Assembly (NCBI GenBank): GCA_946800325.1 | Contig: OX326959.1 | Location: 28,223,115-28,287,114 of the forward strand | Direction: 5' to 3' | Length of the DNA: 64,000 nt | From: Luzula sylvatica | Taxonomy: Eukaryota > Streptophyta > Magnoliopsida > Poales > Juncaceae | Part shown: in pieces, positions 1 through 10,498 of the stretch | How positions within the stretch are numbered: position 1 is the first letter of the stretch | Layout of the letters: every line of letters begins with the position of its first letter | Translations under genes and position numbers: made by a program | Notes under the pieces: generated by a model | What the model was told of the DNA's origin: nothing | What the model saw: only the letters and a program-made list of their open reading frames with translations | The model's database searches: none

Positions 1-140
1 TACAAACTTCAAATTCGACATACTGCCACTTTTTAGGAATACATGAACAAGAACTACAACTTTCATATATAACTCAAATTGTAATTCAAATCATTTTTAT
101 ATATTATAGTGTTTTCATATAGAACTACAACCATTATGAT

Positions 141-836
141 TAGGGATGTAAACGGTTCGGATATTATCCGAACCGATCCGAACCGAATCCGCCTAAATAT
201 CCGAATCCGAATAAAATTATCCGGATCCGGATGATCCGGATCCGATCCGGATCCGTTTTTTCGAATCCGGATCCGGATTCGATTTTGATAATAGAGATCG
301 GATCCGGATTCGAATCCGGGTATTATCCGGATTCGAATCCGGGTATTATCCGGATCCGAATAACAGTATAAAAACGGATATCCGTTATTGAAAATTTATT
401 ATGTTTTTAAATAACTATGGTCTTATAGACCCAATATAAGTTTATGTTTGCATGACTTATAATTGATAAATCAAGTCCATTCTAAAAGAAAATGAATCTT
501 TCATGTATGTTTTTTCAAATCCCAAAATATTTGACAAATACTTGATTTTGTTTCGTAAAATTATAATGTCATTTTATGTATTATTTTGATATTGTTTGAG
601 ATTCGTTGGTAAAATAGATAGTTATGTTACATACAAAATATCCATCTGAACTATCCGAATAATATCCAGATTCGTATCCGTATCCGAGATATCCGAACCG
701 AATCCGTATCCGTTTAATATCCGAACCGTATCCGGATCCGGGAATATCCGTATCCGTATCCGGATCCGAAAAAAAATACGGATCCGGATTTGGTATGACC
801 ACTATCCGAACCGGATCCGAACCGTTTACACCCCTA
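141..836. mobile_element. Non-autonomous hAT-type transposon (696 bp)
   Basis: The ends are terminal inverted repeats: TAGGGATGTAAACGGTTCGG on the left and the reverse complement of TAGGGGTGTAAACGGTTCGG on the right, one mismatch in 20. A perfect 8-bp target duplication, ATTATGAT, sits at 133-140 and 837-844, the size expected of the hAT superfamily. The subterminal parts are packed with degenerate ATCCGGATCCG/CGAATCCG motifs on both arms, and the middle (about 400-640) is plain AT-rich DNA. No transposase frame is present, so it would need an enzyme in trans. The open frame that crosses it on the minus strand (581-982) is a translation of the repeat and is not a gene. Confidence 0.9.
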
Positions 837-1347
837 ATTATGATAAAAGTATAATACAATACAATATAATATGATATAATATAATATATTGTAACAAAAT
901 AAATTAAACAAAATAGAATGCAATATAATATAATATAATATAATTGGTGAAAAATGTATGTGTACATTACAAGTTGTAACATGGTTCGTTTTTTTTTTTT
1001 TGTCAGGGCCCAGTTTCGAATTTCATTTACGGGTCTTTATGGGCTCGATGTGCTAATTGTTCGTTTTAGTTTCAAAAAAGTATTTTGGTAACGTATCCAT
1101 TGATGAGTTATTTCCTATTTGACTACTCTACCAAATGAAATCATTAAATTGATTAATTACAATTCATTGCTTACTTATGTAAGCCAACTCAAATTCAAAA
1201 ATAATAAATCTCCTCACAAATCTCCTTCCATTCTTAAAATGATTCACTCATGATATTTCCCCTATATATACCCTCCATGCTTGGTGCCATGCCTCCTCAT
1301 AAACTCAAATTCATAAGCCGTTAAACCCTAGTCAAACAAGAATTACC
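837..1347 (+). promoter_or_regulatory. Upstream region of AGP-like gene 1, with TATA box
   Basis: AT-rich intergenic DNA leading into the first AGP-like gene. TATATATA at 1263-1270 lies 78 bases before the ATG at 1348. AAACCCTA at 1323-1330, just before the start codon, is a telo-box, and the same motif sits in the leader of the other two copies of this family. No other gene was seen in this stretch. Confidence 0.6.
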
Positions 1348-1674
1348 ATGGCCGCCTTCAAAACCCTAGTTATGGCTTTGACAATGGTCATGGCTCTTCT
1401 TGCAGTCTCGACAATGGCAGATCAAGCTCCCGCTAGTGCTCCGTCCATTGATCATCATCATCATCATCACCACCATGGTCACCACCATGGTCATCATCAT
1501 GGTCACCACCACCACCAAGGCCCGGCGAGTGCTCCGGCGAGCTCACCTTACCCATCAGCCTCAAGCTTTGGACCAGTAGCTCAACCACCAGTCTCCCATG
1601 GCGTAAAGGTTGCCTCCGTTATAGGTCCCGTGTCTCTGTTCGGTTTAGTCTTGGCTGGCTTTATGTATCTTTGA
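1348..1674 (+). CDS. Secreted histidine-rich AGP-like peptide 1
   Basis: A single-exon gene for 108 residues. Residues 1-24 form a signal peptide with a hydrophobic core ending in VSTMA. Residues 36-56 are almost pure histidine broken by Gly (HHHG units), which suggests metal binding. Ala-Pro, Ser-Pro and Pro-Ala dipeptides at 27-33 and 59-68 are the pattern that is hydroxylated and O-glycosylated in arabinogalactan proteins. The last 23 residues are hydrophobic after a small-residue stretch, as in a GPI-attachment signal, so the product probably sits at the outer face of the plasma membrane or in the wall. The start is the first ATG after the TATA box and telo-box. The paralogue at 5984 shares the N-terminal MA-x-x-KTLV and C-terminal GFM-x-L ends. 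The family assignment rests on composition and architecture. Confidence 0.85.
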   Translation: MAAFKTLVMALTMVMALLAVSTMADQAPASAPSIDHHHHHHHHGHHHGHHHGHHHHQGPASAPASSPYPSASSFGPVAQPPVSHGVKVASVIGPVSLFGLVLAGFMYL

Positions 1675-2934
1675 ATTGTTTGATTCTCAAAACTTGTGTT
1701 TGTTTGGGAGATTGGTTGATGGCTATAGAGTATATGAGGAGTGCTTGATTTAATTGTGTCAAGGTTAAGTTTAATTGGTGTGTATGTTTCATGCTAAATA
1801 CATAATTATGTATGTATTTTAATCTTGAAGCACTTGGATTGGTTTGAATGAAATTATTGAATTAATGTGTAATTGTGATAATGATGGAAAGTTGTGAATT
1901 TTATTGAATTGTTGTCCTGTTGACTGCTGGATTCAAAATCTGAAAATATAATTTCAAAATTTGCATGATAATAATTAAAATGGAATACCAAACTCATAAA
2001 TGCAATTATTAAAAACGATTTTTTATATACCTTAGCTCCAAAAAAATTTGATTGCATATATAATATATAATATATAACTATTGATGTGTGACATCCGAAT
2101 TAAATATTAGGGGTAAATCACTATTATTTATTTTGGGTAGCGATATTGCAAGAACTAATATGATTTAACGAAGATCAGTTTAAAAAAAATTAAACTAATG
2201 ATTATTGTATTCTTATTTATAATGATTGTTATTTATTATTGTATATGTAAACAATATATATTTTCATTCTTATTGTAAAAAATAAAATCTAGCAAATACA
2301 GAAACTTAAATAAATAAAATTACTCGTATATGCTCACTTAATAGTGCATATTATAATCCAAAATAAAACAAAACATGCTCTTCAATCTTCGAAATTGAAA
2401 AAAAAAATTTGCTCTTCCTGTTTGAGAAAAAAATTGCCAGCCAAGAATACACAATTTAAAATTTGGAAAATTATTATTTCTAATATATTGATTCAACAAA
2501 ATTTTGTGTAAGTTATTTTTAAAAATTATGATTGTTTACGATTTAAAAGATTATGATTTCATATGTACAAAACATTCTCTTGCACAATTTATGAAATGTA
2601 ATAATGGTAATAAATAATAACACTAAATAGTAATCAATATAATGGGGGCAAAATAGTCATTTGTTAGATTTTTTTTTTAAATTTGTTTTTTGTCAATCCG
2701 TATTAGCTCTTGCAATAGCATCATCATTTATTTTTTGTCATCCTATATAGGATAAGAGTGAAAAAACTCACCGTTTCACACATTATTAATGTATTTAATA
2801 TTTCTTAATAAGCTTTTTTACCACCGTCTATAATTAATTACATCTAAATTTATAAATTTGGAAAATAAATTATTGGATTGAATTAATACATCGTTTAACA
2901 TGTGTTAAACGGATACACGTGAATACAACTAGGG
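1675..2934. other. AT-rich intergenic region
   Basis: It holds the 3' untranslated region of AGP-like gene 1, then AT-rich DNA. The only open frame (1854-2057, minus) is short, low in complexity and matches nothing I recognise. No RNA gene or transposon end was seen. Confidence 0.5.
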
Positions 2935-3150
2935 GTCGACTAATGCACTCCAAATGCACGACATCAATAAAAACACGACACGTGACAAATTGAGTATGCA
3001 TACTCATGAACATGGGATTATGGGAGTGCATATCCATGACAATCCAAATGCACTTTATTAATTAAAAAGTCAATTGTCACGTGTCGCTCTCCTATTGGTA
3101 ACGTGCACATAAGAGTGTATATCAATGAGTGTACAATCTTTTTCCATAAA
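2935..3150. repeat. Degenerate inverted repeat, possible small MITE
   Basis: ACGACACGTGACAAATT on the left (about 2973-2990) matches in reverse complement AATTGTCACGTGTCGC on the right (about 3071-3086), and the motif ATGCACTCC/GGAGTGCAT also recurs inverted. The arms are short and imperfect and no target duplication is clear. The palindromic core CACGTG is also a G-box, so part of the symmetry may come from that motif alone. Confidence 0.35.
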
Positions 3151-3152
3151 AC

Positions 3153-3155
<3 letters not shown>

Positions 3156-3208
<53 letters not shown>
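3156..3208. repeat. (AT)n microsatellite
   Basis: About 26 uninterrupted AT units. The hAT-type element at 3209 is inserted directly at its right edge and AT units resume after that element, so the repeat predates the insertion. Confidence 0.95.
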
Positions 3209-3211
<3 letters not shown>

Positions 3212-4109
3212 TGTTTTAAATTGCGGCGATATTGCGGATATTGCGGGCTGAGATTTAGAATCGCTATATCGCAATAAAGTATTGCGAAAATATCATTTTT
3301 TGAGAAATTGCGGATATTGCGGCGAGATTGCAGCGAAATATCGGTAATATTGCGGCCATATCGGGTCAAATATTGCGGATAATATTCAAATCGTTGTAAT
3401 TTTCTCATCCTTCCACCAAATTACATGAAATTTATATCGAAATCGCTCGTCTCGACGAGAGGAATCCAGTGATGGGCTTGAATTTGTAAAATTTTGTCTT
3501 TTACCCTGAATTAAACACAAAACACACGTTAAAGTAATCTTGTCGAGAATTATTTAATATAAATATTATAACATAAATTTTGTGATTATTTAATACTTAG
3601 TTTCCATGTTTTATTATCAAAATATTTGATAAAATATGCTCATAACATATATAACTTATAAAATGTGTCATTTTCATTTATAAATGTATAAATTTAGTAA
3701 TTTTCATTGTATTTCATTGATGTTTCGATTTAAAATTTGAGTTATAGTGTTTTGATATTTTTAGGACGTCGACAAAAAATTCTTCAACAAAATACAATTC
3801 CAAAGATCCCGTATAATTGCCATTTTAATGGAAATTTTATGATCAACTTTTATTTACACTGAAAAGATTCCTGGACAATCAACTTTTTTATTCTTTTTAA
3901 AAGAAAATTATAAAGGAAATTTTACTATATTAATGGTGATAAAAAATATTGTGCAAAATATATTTAAACAAACTATTATTTTTACATAATTGAATATCGC
4001 AACGACTGTCCGCAATAAGTTCATTGCGCCGCAATTGCGCCCGCAAACGCAATCCGCTGCAAAAAAGACCCGACCGCAATGGACCGCAATATCGCAATTT
4101 AAAACATTG
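3209..4109. mobile_element. Non-autonomous hAT-type transposon (901 bp)
   Basis: The left end CAGTGTTTTAAATTGCGGCG matches the reverse complement of the right end (CAATGTTTTAAATTGCG). CA-x-TG termini of this kind are characteristic of hAT elements. The flanks are AT repeats on both sides, so an 8-bp TATATATA target duplication fits but cannot be told from the host microsatellite. Subterminal ATTGCGG/CCGCAAT motifs repeat many times in both arms, the typical arrangement of transposase binding sites, while the centre is plain AT-rich DNA. No transposase is encoded. Confidence 0.85.
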
Positions 4110-4497
4110 ATATATATATATATATATAAGAACAAAAATATTGTGCTTTTAAAAATATATATATAAGAACAAAAATAAAAATAATAATTTCGCAAAATTC
4201 TTCAAAATACAAATGAAAATATTGTGCTTTTAAAAAAATTGAAGATAAAATAATAAAAATTTGTTCAAATAAATATGACTTATCGTATGTAAAATAAAAT
4301 ATAATAATAAAAAAAAAACCGAATTATCTTCTATTAATTTGATTTACCACCTAACTAATGTGATTTACCGTCTAATTAATACGTTTGTCATCTTATCATT
4401 ATTTATTATCTAAAATAATTTAATATTTAATACATTTATTATATATCGACAATAATATATCATAATACGGTTTGTCATCTATTATGATTTATTATAT
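4110..4497. other. AT-rich spacer
   Basis: It continues the AT microsatellite, then holds short direct repeats (AAGAACAAAAAT at about 4129 and 4166; TTGTGCTTTTAAAAA at about 4141 and 4222) and AT-rich DNA up to the target duplication of the next element. No gene was seen. Confidence 0.5.
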
Positions 4498-5347
4498 GAA
4501 AAAGTCTGATTTTGCCCCTCAACAATTACCAAAATGTTCAAGTTGCCCCCTCACTTTTTTTTTGCGCGTTTTTACCCCCTAAACTTGTCTATTTTGTTCG
4601 TTTTGCCCCCTTCCGTCAAATAATGGTGCCCCCCTGTTAAATGACCGTTAAATGATGATATTTTATACATATTTTAACCCGACCCGTTACTTACAATCCG
4701 ACCCGTCACTTAAACCCACTTAAACCACTCTCTTTCCTCTCTCACTCCGTCGTCTCTCTCTCTCTCGCGCTGTGTTGTGTCTGAGTGTCTCTCTCTCTCG
4801 CGCCTCTCTCTCCAGTCGACAAGCTAGGTCTCGCGACAACAAGCTAGGTCTTCGCGCTGGATCCCTTCGTGCCAACAAGCTAGGTCAGTCCTCTCTCGCG
4901 ACATTCTCTCTCTCTCTCGCGCGACTCTCTATCTCATGGTCTCGCGATTCTCTCTCTCTCTCTCTCCTGGTCTCGCGACATTCTCTCTCTCTCTCTCTCT
5001 CCTGGAGAGAGAAACGCTGAGGGGGCACTGAGCACAGAGAAACGCTGGAGAGAGGCGACGGAGAGAGGCGACGGTGAGCAGAGAAACGCTGGAGAGAGGC
5101 GACGGAGAGAGGCGACGGTGAGCAGAGAGCTGGAGAGAGGCGACGGAGAGAGGCGACGGTGAGCAGAGAGCTGGAGAGAGGCGACGGTGAGCAGAGAGCT
5201 GGAGAGAGGCGACGGAGAGAGGCGACGCTGAGGGAGGCGCGCTGGAGCGGAGCGCTGGAGCACTGAACGCAAGAGAGAGAGAGAGAGCAGGGAGACGCAG
5301 CGCGAGAGAGAGACGCTGGAGTTAAGGAAAGACAGAGAGAGAAGGGG

Positions 5348-5416
<69 letters not shown>

Positions 5417-5631
5417 GGCGAGAGAGAAAGAGAGGGGTTAAGTAACGGGTCAGGTTAATGGGTCGGGTTAACGGATCGGGTCATCATTTAACAGGAGAGC
5501 ACCATTATTTGACGGAAGGGGGCAAAACGAACAAAATAGACAAGTTTAGGGGGTAAAAACGCTCAAAAAAAAAGTGAGGAGGCAACTTGAACATTTTGGT
5601 AATTGTTGGAGGACAAAATCAGACTTTTTCC
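4498..5631. mobile_element. Mutator-like MITE with long terminal inverted repeats (1.13 kb)
   Basis: The two ends are inverted copies over roughly 150-200 bp, starting GAAAAAGTCTGATTTTG on the left and mirrored by CAAAATCAGACTTTTTC on the right. TTTATTATAT occurs at 4488-4497 and again at 5632-5641, a 9-10 bp target duplication as expected for Mutator-like elements with long inverted repeats. The interior has no transposase and is a purine/pyrimidine tract of simple and tandem repeats. The two overlapping open frames there (4772-5020 plus, 4934-5272 minus) are translations of CT/GA repeats. Confidence 0.85.
5020..5414. repeat. GA-rich minisatellite and (GA)n tract inside the Mutator-like element
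   Basis: From about 5042 to 5225 units built from GGAGAGAGGCGACGG plus TGAGCAGAGA and a short AACGCT or GCT tail recur in tandem with small length changes, giving a unit of roughly 28-42 bases. A perfect (GA)n tract follows at about 5349-5413. The left side (4755-4999) is the opposite strand type, CT-rich. The element's centre is therefore a pyrimidine-to-purine switch able to fold back on itself. Confidence 0.8.
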
Positions 5632-5913
5632 TTTATTATATATTCACGACACATCAACACATCACTGAACTGAGGGATATTAAAGAGGAGATTTATAATT
5701 TTTCATAAATATTTTGGATAAAACCAAAACTTCTTTCTTTCATTGCATGTGCCAATGGTGCAAATAAAGCATATCATTAAATGCAAAACCATTGCACTGC
5801 ATCTATTTGCATCTCTTTAGCATGTTAATTCTTTCCCCACAATAATACCAAATCCAGAAATATTTGTCATTGAATAAGAATAATTTGTCCCCTCATATTC
5901 CCAATAACTCCTT

Positions 5914-5920
5914 TATATAA
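5914..5920 (+). promoter_or_regulatory. TATA box of AGP-like gene 2
   Basis: TATATAA lies 64 bases upstream of the ATG at 5984, followed by a telo-box AAACCCTAAT at about 5957-5967. Spacing and order match the first gene of the family. The stretch 5632-5983 holds nothing else that I recognise. Confidence 0.65.
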
Positions 5921-5983
5921 ACCCATTAATCGAAGCATCACCTCCCCAAAACTTCTCAAACCCTAATTGTACAAAGATTTGCC

Positions 5984-6298
5984 ATGGCATCCTTGAAAAC
6001 CCTTGTTTTGGTTATGGCACTGGTAGCATTCCTGGCCGGCTCAGTGATAGCACACGACGAGCATCATCATCCCCAACACCATCACATCCATCATGCTCCG
6101 AGCAGTGCTCCGGCGAACTCACCTGGGCCAGCTCCTTCACCTGGTAAGAAGGTTCTAGCTCCTCCACCGGCTAATAGTCCAAAATCATTTGACGAACCAC
6201 CAGCTCCCTCGCCGGTGAAGAATGCTGCAATTGGAGCCTCCATTTCCGGTCCATTTGCTTTGTTTGGTTTGATCTTGACTGGTTTCATGAATCTTTGA
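5984..6298 (+). CDS. Secreted histidine-rich AGP-like peptide 2
   Basis: A single-exon gene for 104 residues. Signal peptide at about 1-23 (ending SVIA), a histidine-rich block at 26-37, then an Ala/Ser/Pro-rich stretch (38-78) with many Ala-Pro and Ser-Pro dipeptides typical of arabinogalactan glycosylation sites. The hydrophobic tail at 82-104 has the look of a GPI-anchor signal and ends FMNL. It is a diverged tandem paralogue of the gene at 1348: the ends are alike while the His block is shorter and the Pro region longer. A surface or wall role is inferred from architecture; no binding partner can be named. Confidence 0.85.
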   Translation: MASLKTLVLVMALVAFLAGSVIAHDEHHHPQHHHIHHAPSSAPANSPGPAPSPGKKVLAPPPANSPKSFDEPPAPSPVKNAAIGASISGPFALFGLILTGFMNL

Positions 6299-6616
6299 GT
6301 TCCATTATTAGTCTTTGAAGTAATTTATTTGTGGTCTCTTTTGTTGGCTTAATTATTCTTGGTCTGGTATAATGTGATCTATTTGAAAGATTTAGTATTT
6401 TAATTGCGTTTATTACGTTCTGTTTGTGTTTTATACCTAAAAGTATATTTTTATTTCAAATCAACGGACCATCAAAATGCCAAGAACTAATTAAATTGTC
6501 CTTGAAAAATGAAAAATGCACCCTTTCTCCAGTTCATCCTCTAATTATTCAACTAGTTATATATTTCCCTTTTGTTCACACTTTTCTAGTATATCAAATC
6601 TAATGAAATAATTATC
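6299..6616. other. 3' region of AGP-like gene 2
   Basis: AT-rich DNA downstream of the stop codon, ending in the target duplication (TAATTATC, 6609-6616) of the next element. No gene was seen. Confidence 0.5.
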
Positions 6617-7620
6617 AGGAGCATTTTTGCATGTGACCTTGTATATGAAATTTTTTCGAAAAATAATTCGATTTTTCAAAATATTTCAAATCTAATCCAA
6701 AATTGGTTTTAAAAAACCTGGTACCAACTGATTTTTAAAACAAATTAGTTTAATTAAGTTAATTAATTATTTAACTACTAATCAAATAATTACAAAAGTT
6801 TAAGAAAAACCGCCGGGTTTATAAACCCGGTCACGAATGCAAGTTCAAATTGTTGATAGTGAACTTTAAATTGTACTATAACATCTCTATTTACTAATTA
6901 ACGTATTAATTAACATGATAATTAATATATATTATATACTTAATCATTAATCATTATACGATGAATATTTATTTGAATTAAGAAATATAATTTAATATTA
7001 GTTAATTGTTAATTGTATATTTTTTTAATAATCATGCTAATTAAATCAACCAATTAAATTGTATAGAGTCTCGTGGGAAAATATTGGGCAAATTTAAATT
7101 CTTACTTTTCTTTGGCAGGTCCATGGCCCATGAACAAAAAGAGTTCTTTTACTTGGCTCCAACATTTCTCCATCACACTATATATTTCTAATTAACACAC
7201 ATAATTAACATAATTGTTTAAACAATATACATTTAACAATTAATTGATATTAAATTAAATTTATTAATTCGAATGAATATTTATTGTATAATAATTAATT
7301 ATTAATTATATGACATGTATTAGTTATCATGTTAATTAATACGTTACTTAATAGATACATATGTAGTGGTACAATTTGGGGCTCTCTATCAACAAATTCA
7401 ATTTGAATGTATGACCCTTTTTTTAAAACCGGGCGGTTCTTCTTAATTCTTGTGCTCTCCTGCTTTGTGATAAAATCGATTAATTAACTTAATTCAATTG
7501 ACTGGTTTTAAAAATCAATTGGTCTCGGATTTTGTTTTGGATTAGATTTGAAATATTTTGAAAAATCGAATTATTTTTCGATTTTTTTTTCCATACAAAA
7601 TGACATGCAGAATGGCTCCT
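6617..7620. mobile_element. Foldback (long inverted repeat) transposon, 1.0 kb
   Basis: The left end (AGGAGCATTTTTGCATG) is mirrored by the right end (CATGCAGAATGGCTCCT). Matching runs continue far inward on both arms: AAAAATAATTCGATTTTTC, then CAAATCTAATCCAAAA, then the GCCGGGTTTATAAACCCGG/ACCGGGCGG block, then AATTAACGTATTAATTAACATG against its mirror near 7325-7350. Most of the element is therefore one imperfect giant palindrome. TAATTATC at 6609-6616 and 7620-7627 forms a 7-8 bp target duplication. No coding capacity. A transcript would fold into a long hairpin, a possible source of small RNAs (inference). Confidence 0.8.
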
Positions 7621-7815
7621 AATTATCACCCCAATTCATCATTCACTGCATATCACTGACCCAGCTCATCATGAACACATAGAAACAAATATCCATCCAA
7701 ATCTGAACACCATACTATATTTTTTCTTGCAAATATTCACTTCATCACTCCTACGTATACTATGACATTATTACTACTGCCACAAATCAAACCCTAAACT
7801 AGGAGTTAATCAATC

Positions 7816-8184
7816 ATGGCCACCTCCAAAACTCTCCTCATGATTATCATTCTCCAATAACCCCTTGCTATTACTCGTAAGCCCGACGATGTCACAAAAA
7901 AAATCCGTCGCCACGAAAAGACCAATTCCCACTAGAAGAGCCGTGAATGTCACAGACTCACAAGTCATTCACATGTTATTCACCTTTGGTAATGTTGATT
8001 GCAAAAAGAGGCCGAGAAGGAGGATACAGAAGCACCGGCACCGGTGAATCAGATTGCCCGTTCTTATGATGGACTGGCTCCTTCACATACATTAGAGATG
8101 GTATATAGTGGCGCGATCACCAACTCTTTAGCCGGTCTAGCCACATTGTTTGATGCAACCTTTGTTGGGTTCATGCATCTTTGA
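7816..8184 (+). pseudogene. Broken third AGP-like peptide gene
   Basis: The ATG at 7816 starts a frame MATSKTLLMIII that resembles the N-termini of the two intact copies, but a TAA stop follows at codon 15, inside the would-be signal peptide. Downstream, in another frame, the Ala-Pro motif EAPAP and the typical C-terminal tail ending in FVGFMHL are still legible up to the stop at 8182-8184. The upstream leader keeps a telo-box (AAACCCTAAA near 7789). The histidine block is gone. At least one nonsense change and one frameshift separate it from its relatives. The foldback element ends only 195 bases upstream. Confidence 0.75.
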
Positions 8185-8599
8185 GAATTTAGGGTTTCTA
8201 ATTTCTTGCATTCATGGTTTCAACAACCCTTCAAATTGCATACCTTGTTTTTATTATTGAGAGGCCACGAATGATATAAAAGACATGAAATTATTTTGAT
8301 GCAATGATACCATAACTATCATATAGGCATTAACACCTTCTCCTAGCATTTGTTTAGTCTTGCATAAAAAGAAGCAAGTCTATTTCCTTGCAAATTAAAA
8401 TTTAACACATGAAAATTACAAACCACACTTGTCCAAATTCCATGTAATGATGTAAATAGGGGAAAAAAATAGTCCCCATATTATTTACAAATTACATAAA
8501 TATAAAAACACGAGTTTGCAACTTAAACTCACCACTCCTATACCTACACAAACCAACCAAATCACACTCACTCACACACTCGAAAGTTTAACGCAATTT
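8185..8599. other. Intergenic region between convergent genes
   Basis: It holds the probable 3' untranslated parts of the AGP pseudogene (plus strand) and of the hemerythrin-like gene (minus strand). No further structure was seen. Confidence 0.5.
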
Positions 8600-9004
8600 T
8601 CATTTCTTGAGAAGGCTATCAAAAATAAAAGATGATTGACAAGTACCCTCCAAAAGAGAAACAATTGACTTAAGCATGGACACAAGTTTTTGCGGGTCCC
8701 GCGTCGATCGACACAAAAGGTCGATATATTGCATGGCCTCTTCGGGGAGGAGTCCGGCGATGAAGAACGGTAAGAGATGAGAATGAGTCGACTCGGTCAA
8801 ACTAAATAATTGACCGACCCAACCCGAGTTCGACCAGTTCGACACGTCCCCTTCTATTCTTTGCATTCGGTAGACCGAGTCTACAAGAGGGAATAGCTCT
8901 GTTTCTTCCTCTCTGAAGTGCTCTCTAATATGATCCTGTTAATTTGTTTATGTTAATTGGTTTATGTTATGTTATTCTTCTCTGCTTCGAAGCAAAGCAT
9001 GTAA

Positions 9005-9049
<45 letters not shown>

Positions 9050-10157
9050 TTTACTAGCAACCATTTTTTGTTGGAACTAAGAAGAAAAGAAGGGGCCACG
9101 CAAAGTGCGTGGAGTAGTAGGTGATAAAGTGAAAGGGCCATTTGGATTCTTTGTTACAGATTGTATGAAGTATTTAATGGAGATAGAGAGAAAGGGGAAC
9201 CTGAAGTTTTTTGAGGCGATGAGAGAGATTAAGAAGGGATTCTTGGTGAATAGAGGAGCCGAATTCGATTGATAGCAAGGATTTGATATCCTCCTTTATT
9301 CCGTTTAACATGGGTAGGTCCTTTGAGTGTTGCTCATTGGCCACTTTGCACACTCCTGCATTTATTTTTGCCAAATTGGAGCACAATTATCAAATACTTA
9401 GTATAATAAATGCAAGCTAGTTTATAGGAACGAAAATTACACTCAAATTTTGCATAAAAATATAAGAATCGAAGAATTTTAGAGGATTAGTTAGTAAATT
9501 ATTTGTTAACGAAAATTACACACCTTTATAAGCAGCTCGCTCGAAAGCAGGAAACAACAATGTATCCTCAATTCTGGTATGCTCAAGCATGATGTCAATC
9601 CACTCTCCGTACCACCTTCCAATCCTCCTACCCTCAGCCGCAGCACCCATTTTTCTCCCCTTCTTCCCCGCAACGCCCATATCCTTCACGGCCCTCGCAA
9701 TTCCCTCCAAATGCCTTTGAATACTCGTATGCATCAATTCCGCCGCCATTACCACCTCTTCAGCCGGTCCGAGCTCCTTCACAACGCCATTCGGCTCAAC
9801 AGGGAATTTACTGTCAATACATTGTAACAGTTCTTGGTCTGATCCGGAGATAACGTCGCCACCCAATCCGCCAAATCGGAGAAGTGGACCAGGGAGAATG
9901 GGGCTCTCTCGAGGAATGAATTGAGGTGAGATACCTTTGTACAGTAGAGTTAACCGGAGACGCCATGTAAGTGCGCAAGTTTCCGGACCATACAGACGGA
10001 CCAATTGGTCTTCCGCTGGTTCATTAATCGGATCTGGTTTGCTGGTTTTGTTCTTGGTCTTCACAATACCTGCCGGCGGTATGAACGGCGGTGACGGTAT
10101 ACGTGGCGGCGGCGGAGAACGTGGGTGACGGTGCGGCTCAGGACAACAGTTGCCCAT
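8600..10157 (-). CDS. Hemerythrin-like domain protein, probably membrane-anchored
   Basis: Three exons on the minus strand: 10157-9524, 9355-9201 and 8935-8600, with GT-AG introns and lengths (634, 155, 336) that join into 374 codons plus stop. The N-terminus is MGNCC: Gly2 is a myristoylation-type site and Cys4-Cys5 are palmitoylation candidates, so membrane attachment is likely. A proline-rich stretch follows (about 8-30), then a segment starting LVRLYGPETCALTWRLRL (about 52-85) that looks like the start of a thioredoxin/GST-type fold. Two H-x3-E type helices resembling hemerythrin iron-binding motifs are visible: HTRIEDTLLFP at 193-203 and HFREEETELFP at 269-279. Iron or oxygen binding is inferred from these; the function of the plant family is not established to my knowledge. 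Intron 2 carries a (GA)n tract. Confidence 0.8.
9006..9046. repeat. (GA)n microsatellite in intron 2 of the hemerythrin-like gene
   Basis: About 20 GA units within the intron between exons 2 and 3. On the coding strand it reads as a polypyrimidine (CT)n tract about 70 bases before the exon-3 acceptor, so length changes could affect splicing efficiency (inference). Confidence 0.9.
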
Positions 10158-10498
10158 TAAAGTTGCTTGCTTATTCCTTTCTTCTCACACACTCACTCGT
10201 CTTCTCTCTCTCTTTCGACTTATATGTGTAAAAAAGTAATGAAAAGGTGGGGAAAGGAAAAGGGAGTGGAGGTGGGAGGGAGGGGGAGAAGGAAAATTAA
10301 ATAAAAAAAAGAGAATGAAGCTCTACGCCATTAGCACATGCTTTGTCACAGATACACTGTTTCCTAACGGGGGATGGCACGTGACCTGACCATCTCCATT
10401 TCACAAAACACTGGAGAAGACCAGTACCACTTAAGTCTTAATTAGCCTAATACTGCTCCCTTATAATATGAATAATATGAAACACCTTAATTAGCCTA

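Noticed and set aside
4772..5272. Overlapping Ser/Leu/Arg-rich frames on both strands
   Set aside because: They are translations of CT/GA tandem repeats within the Mutator-like element.
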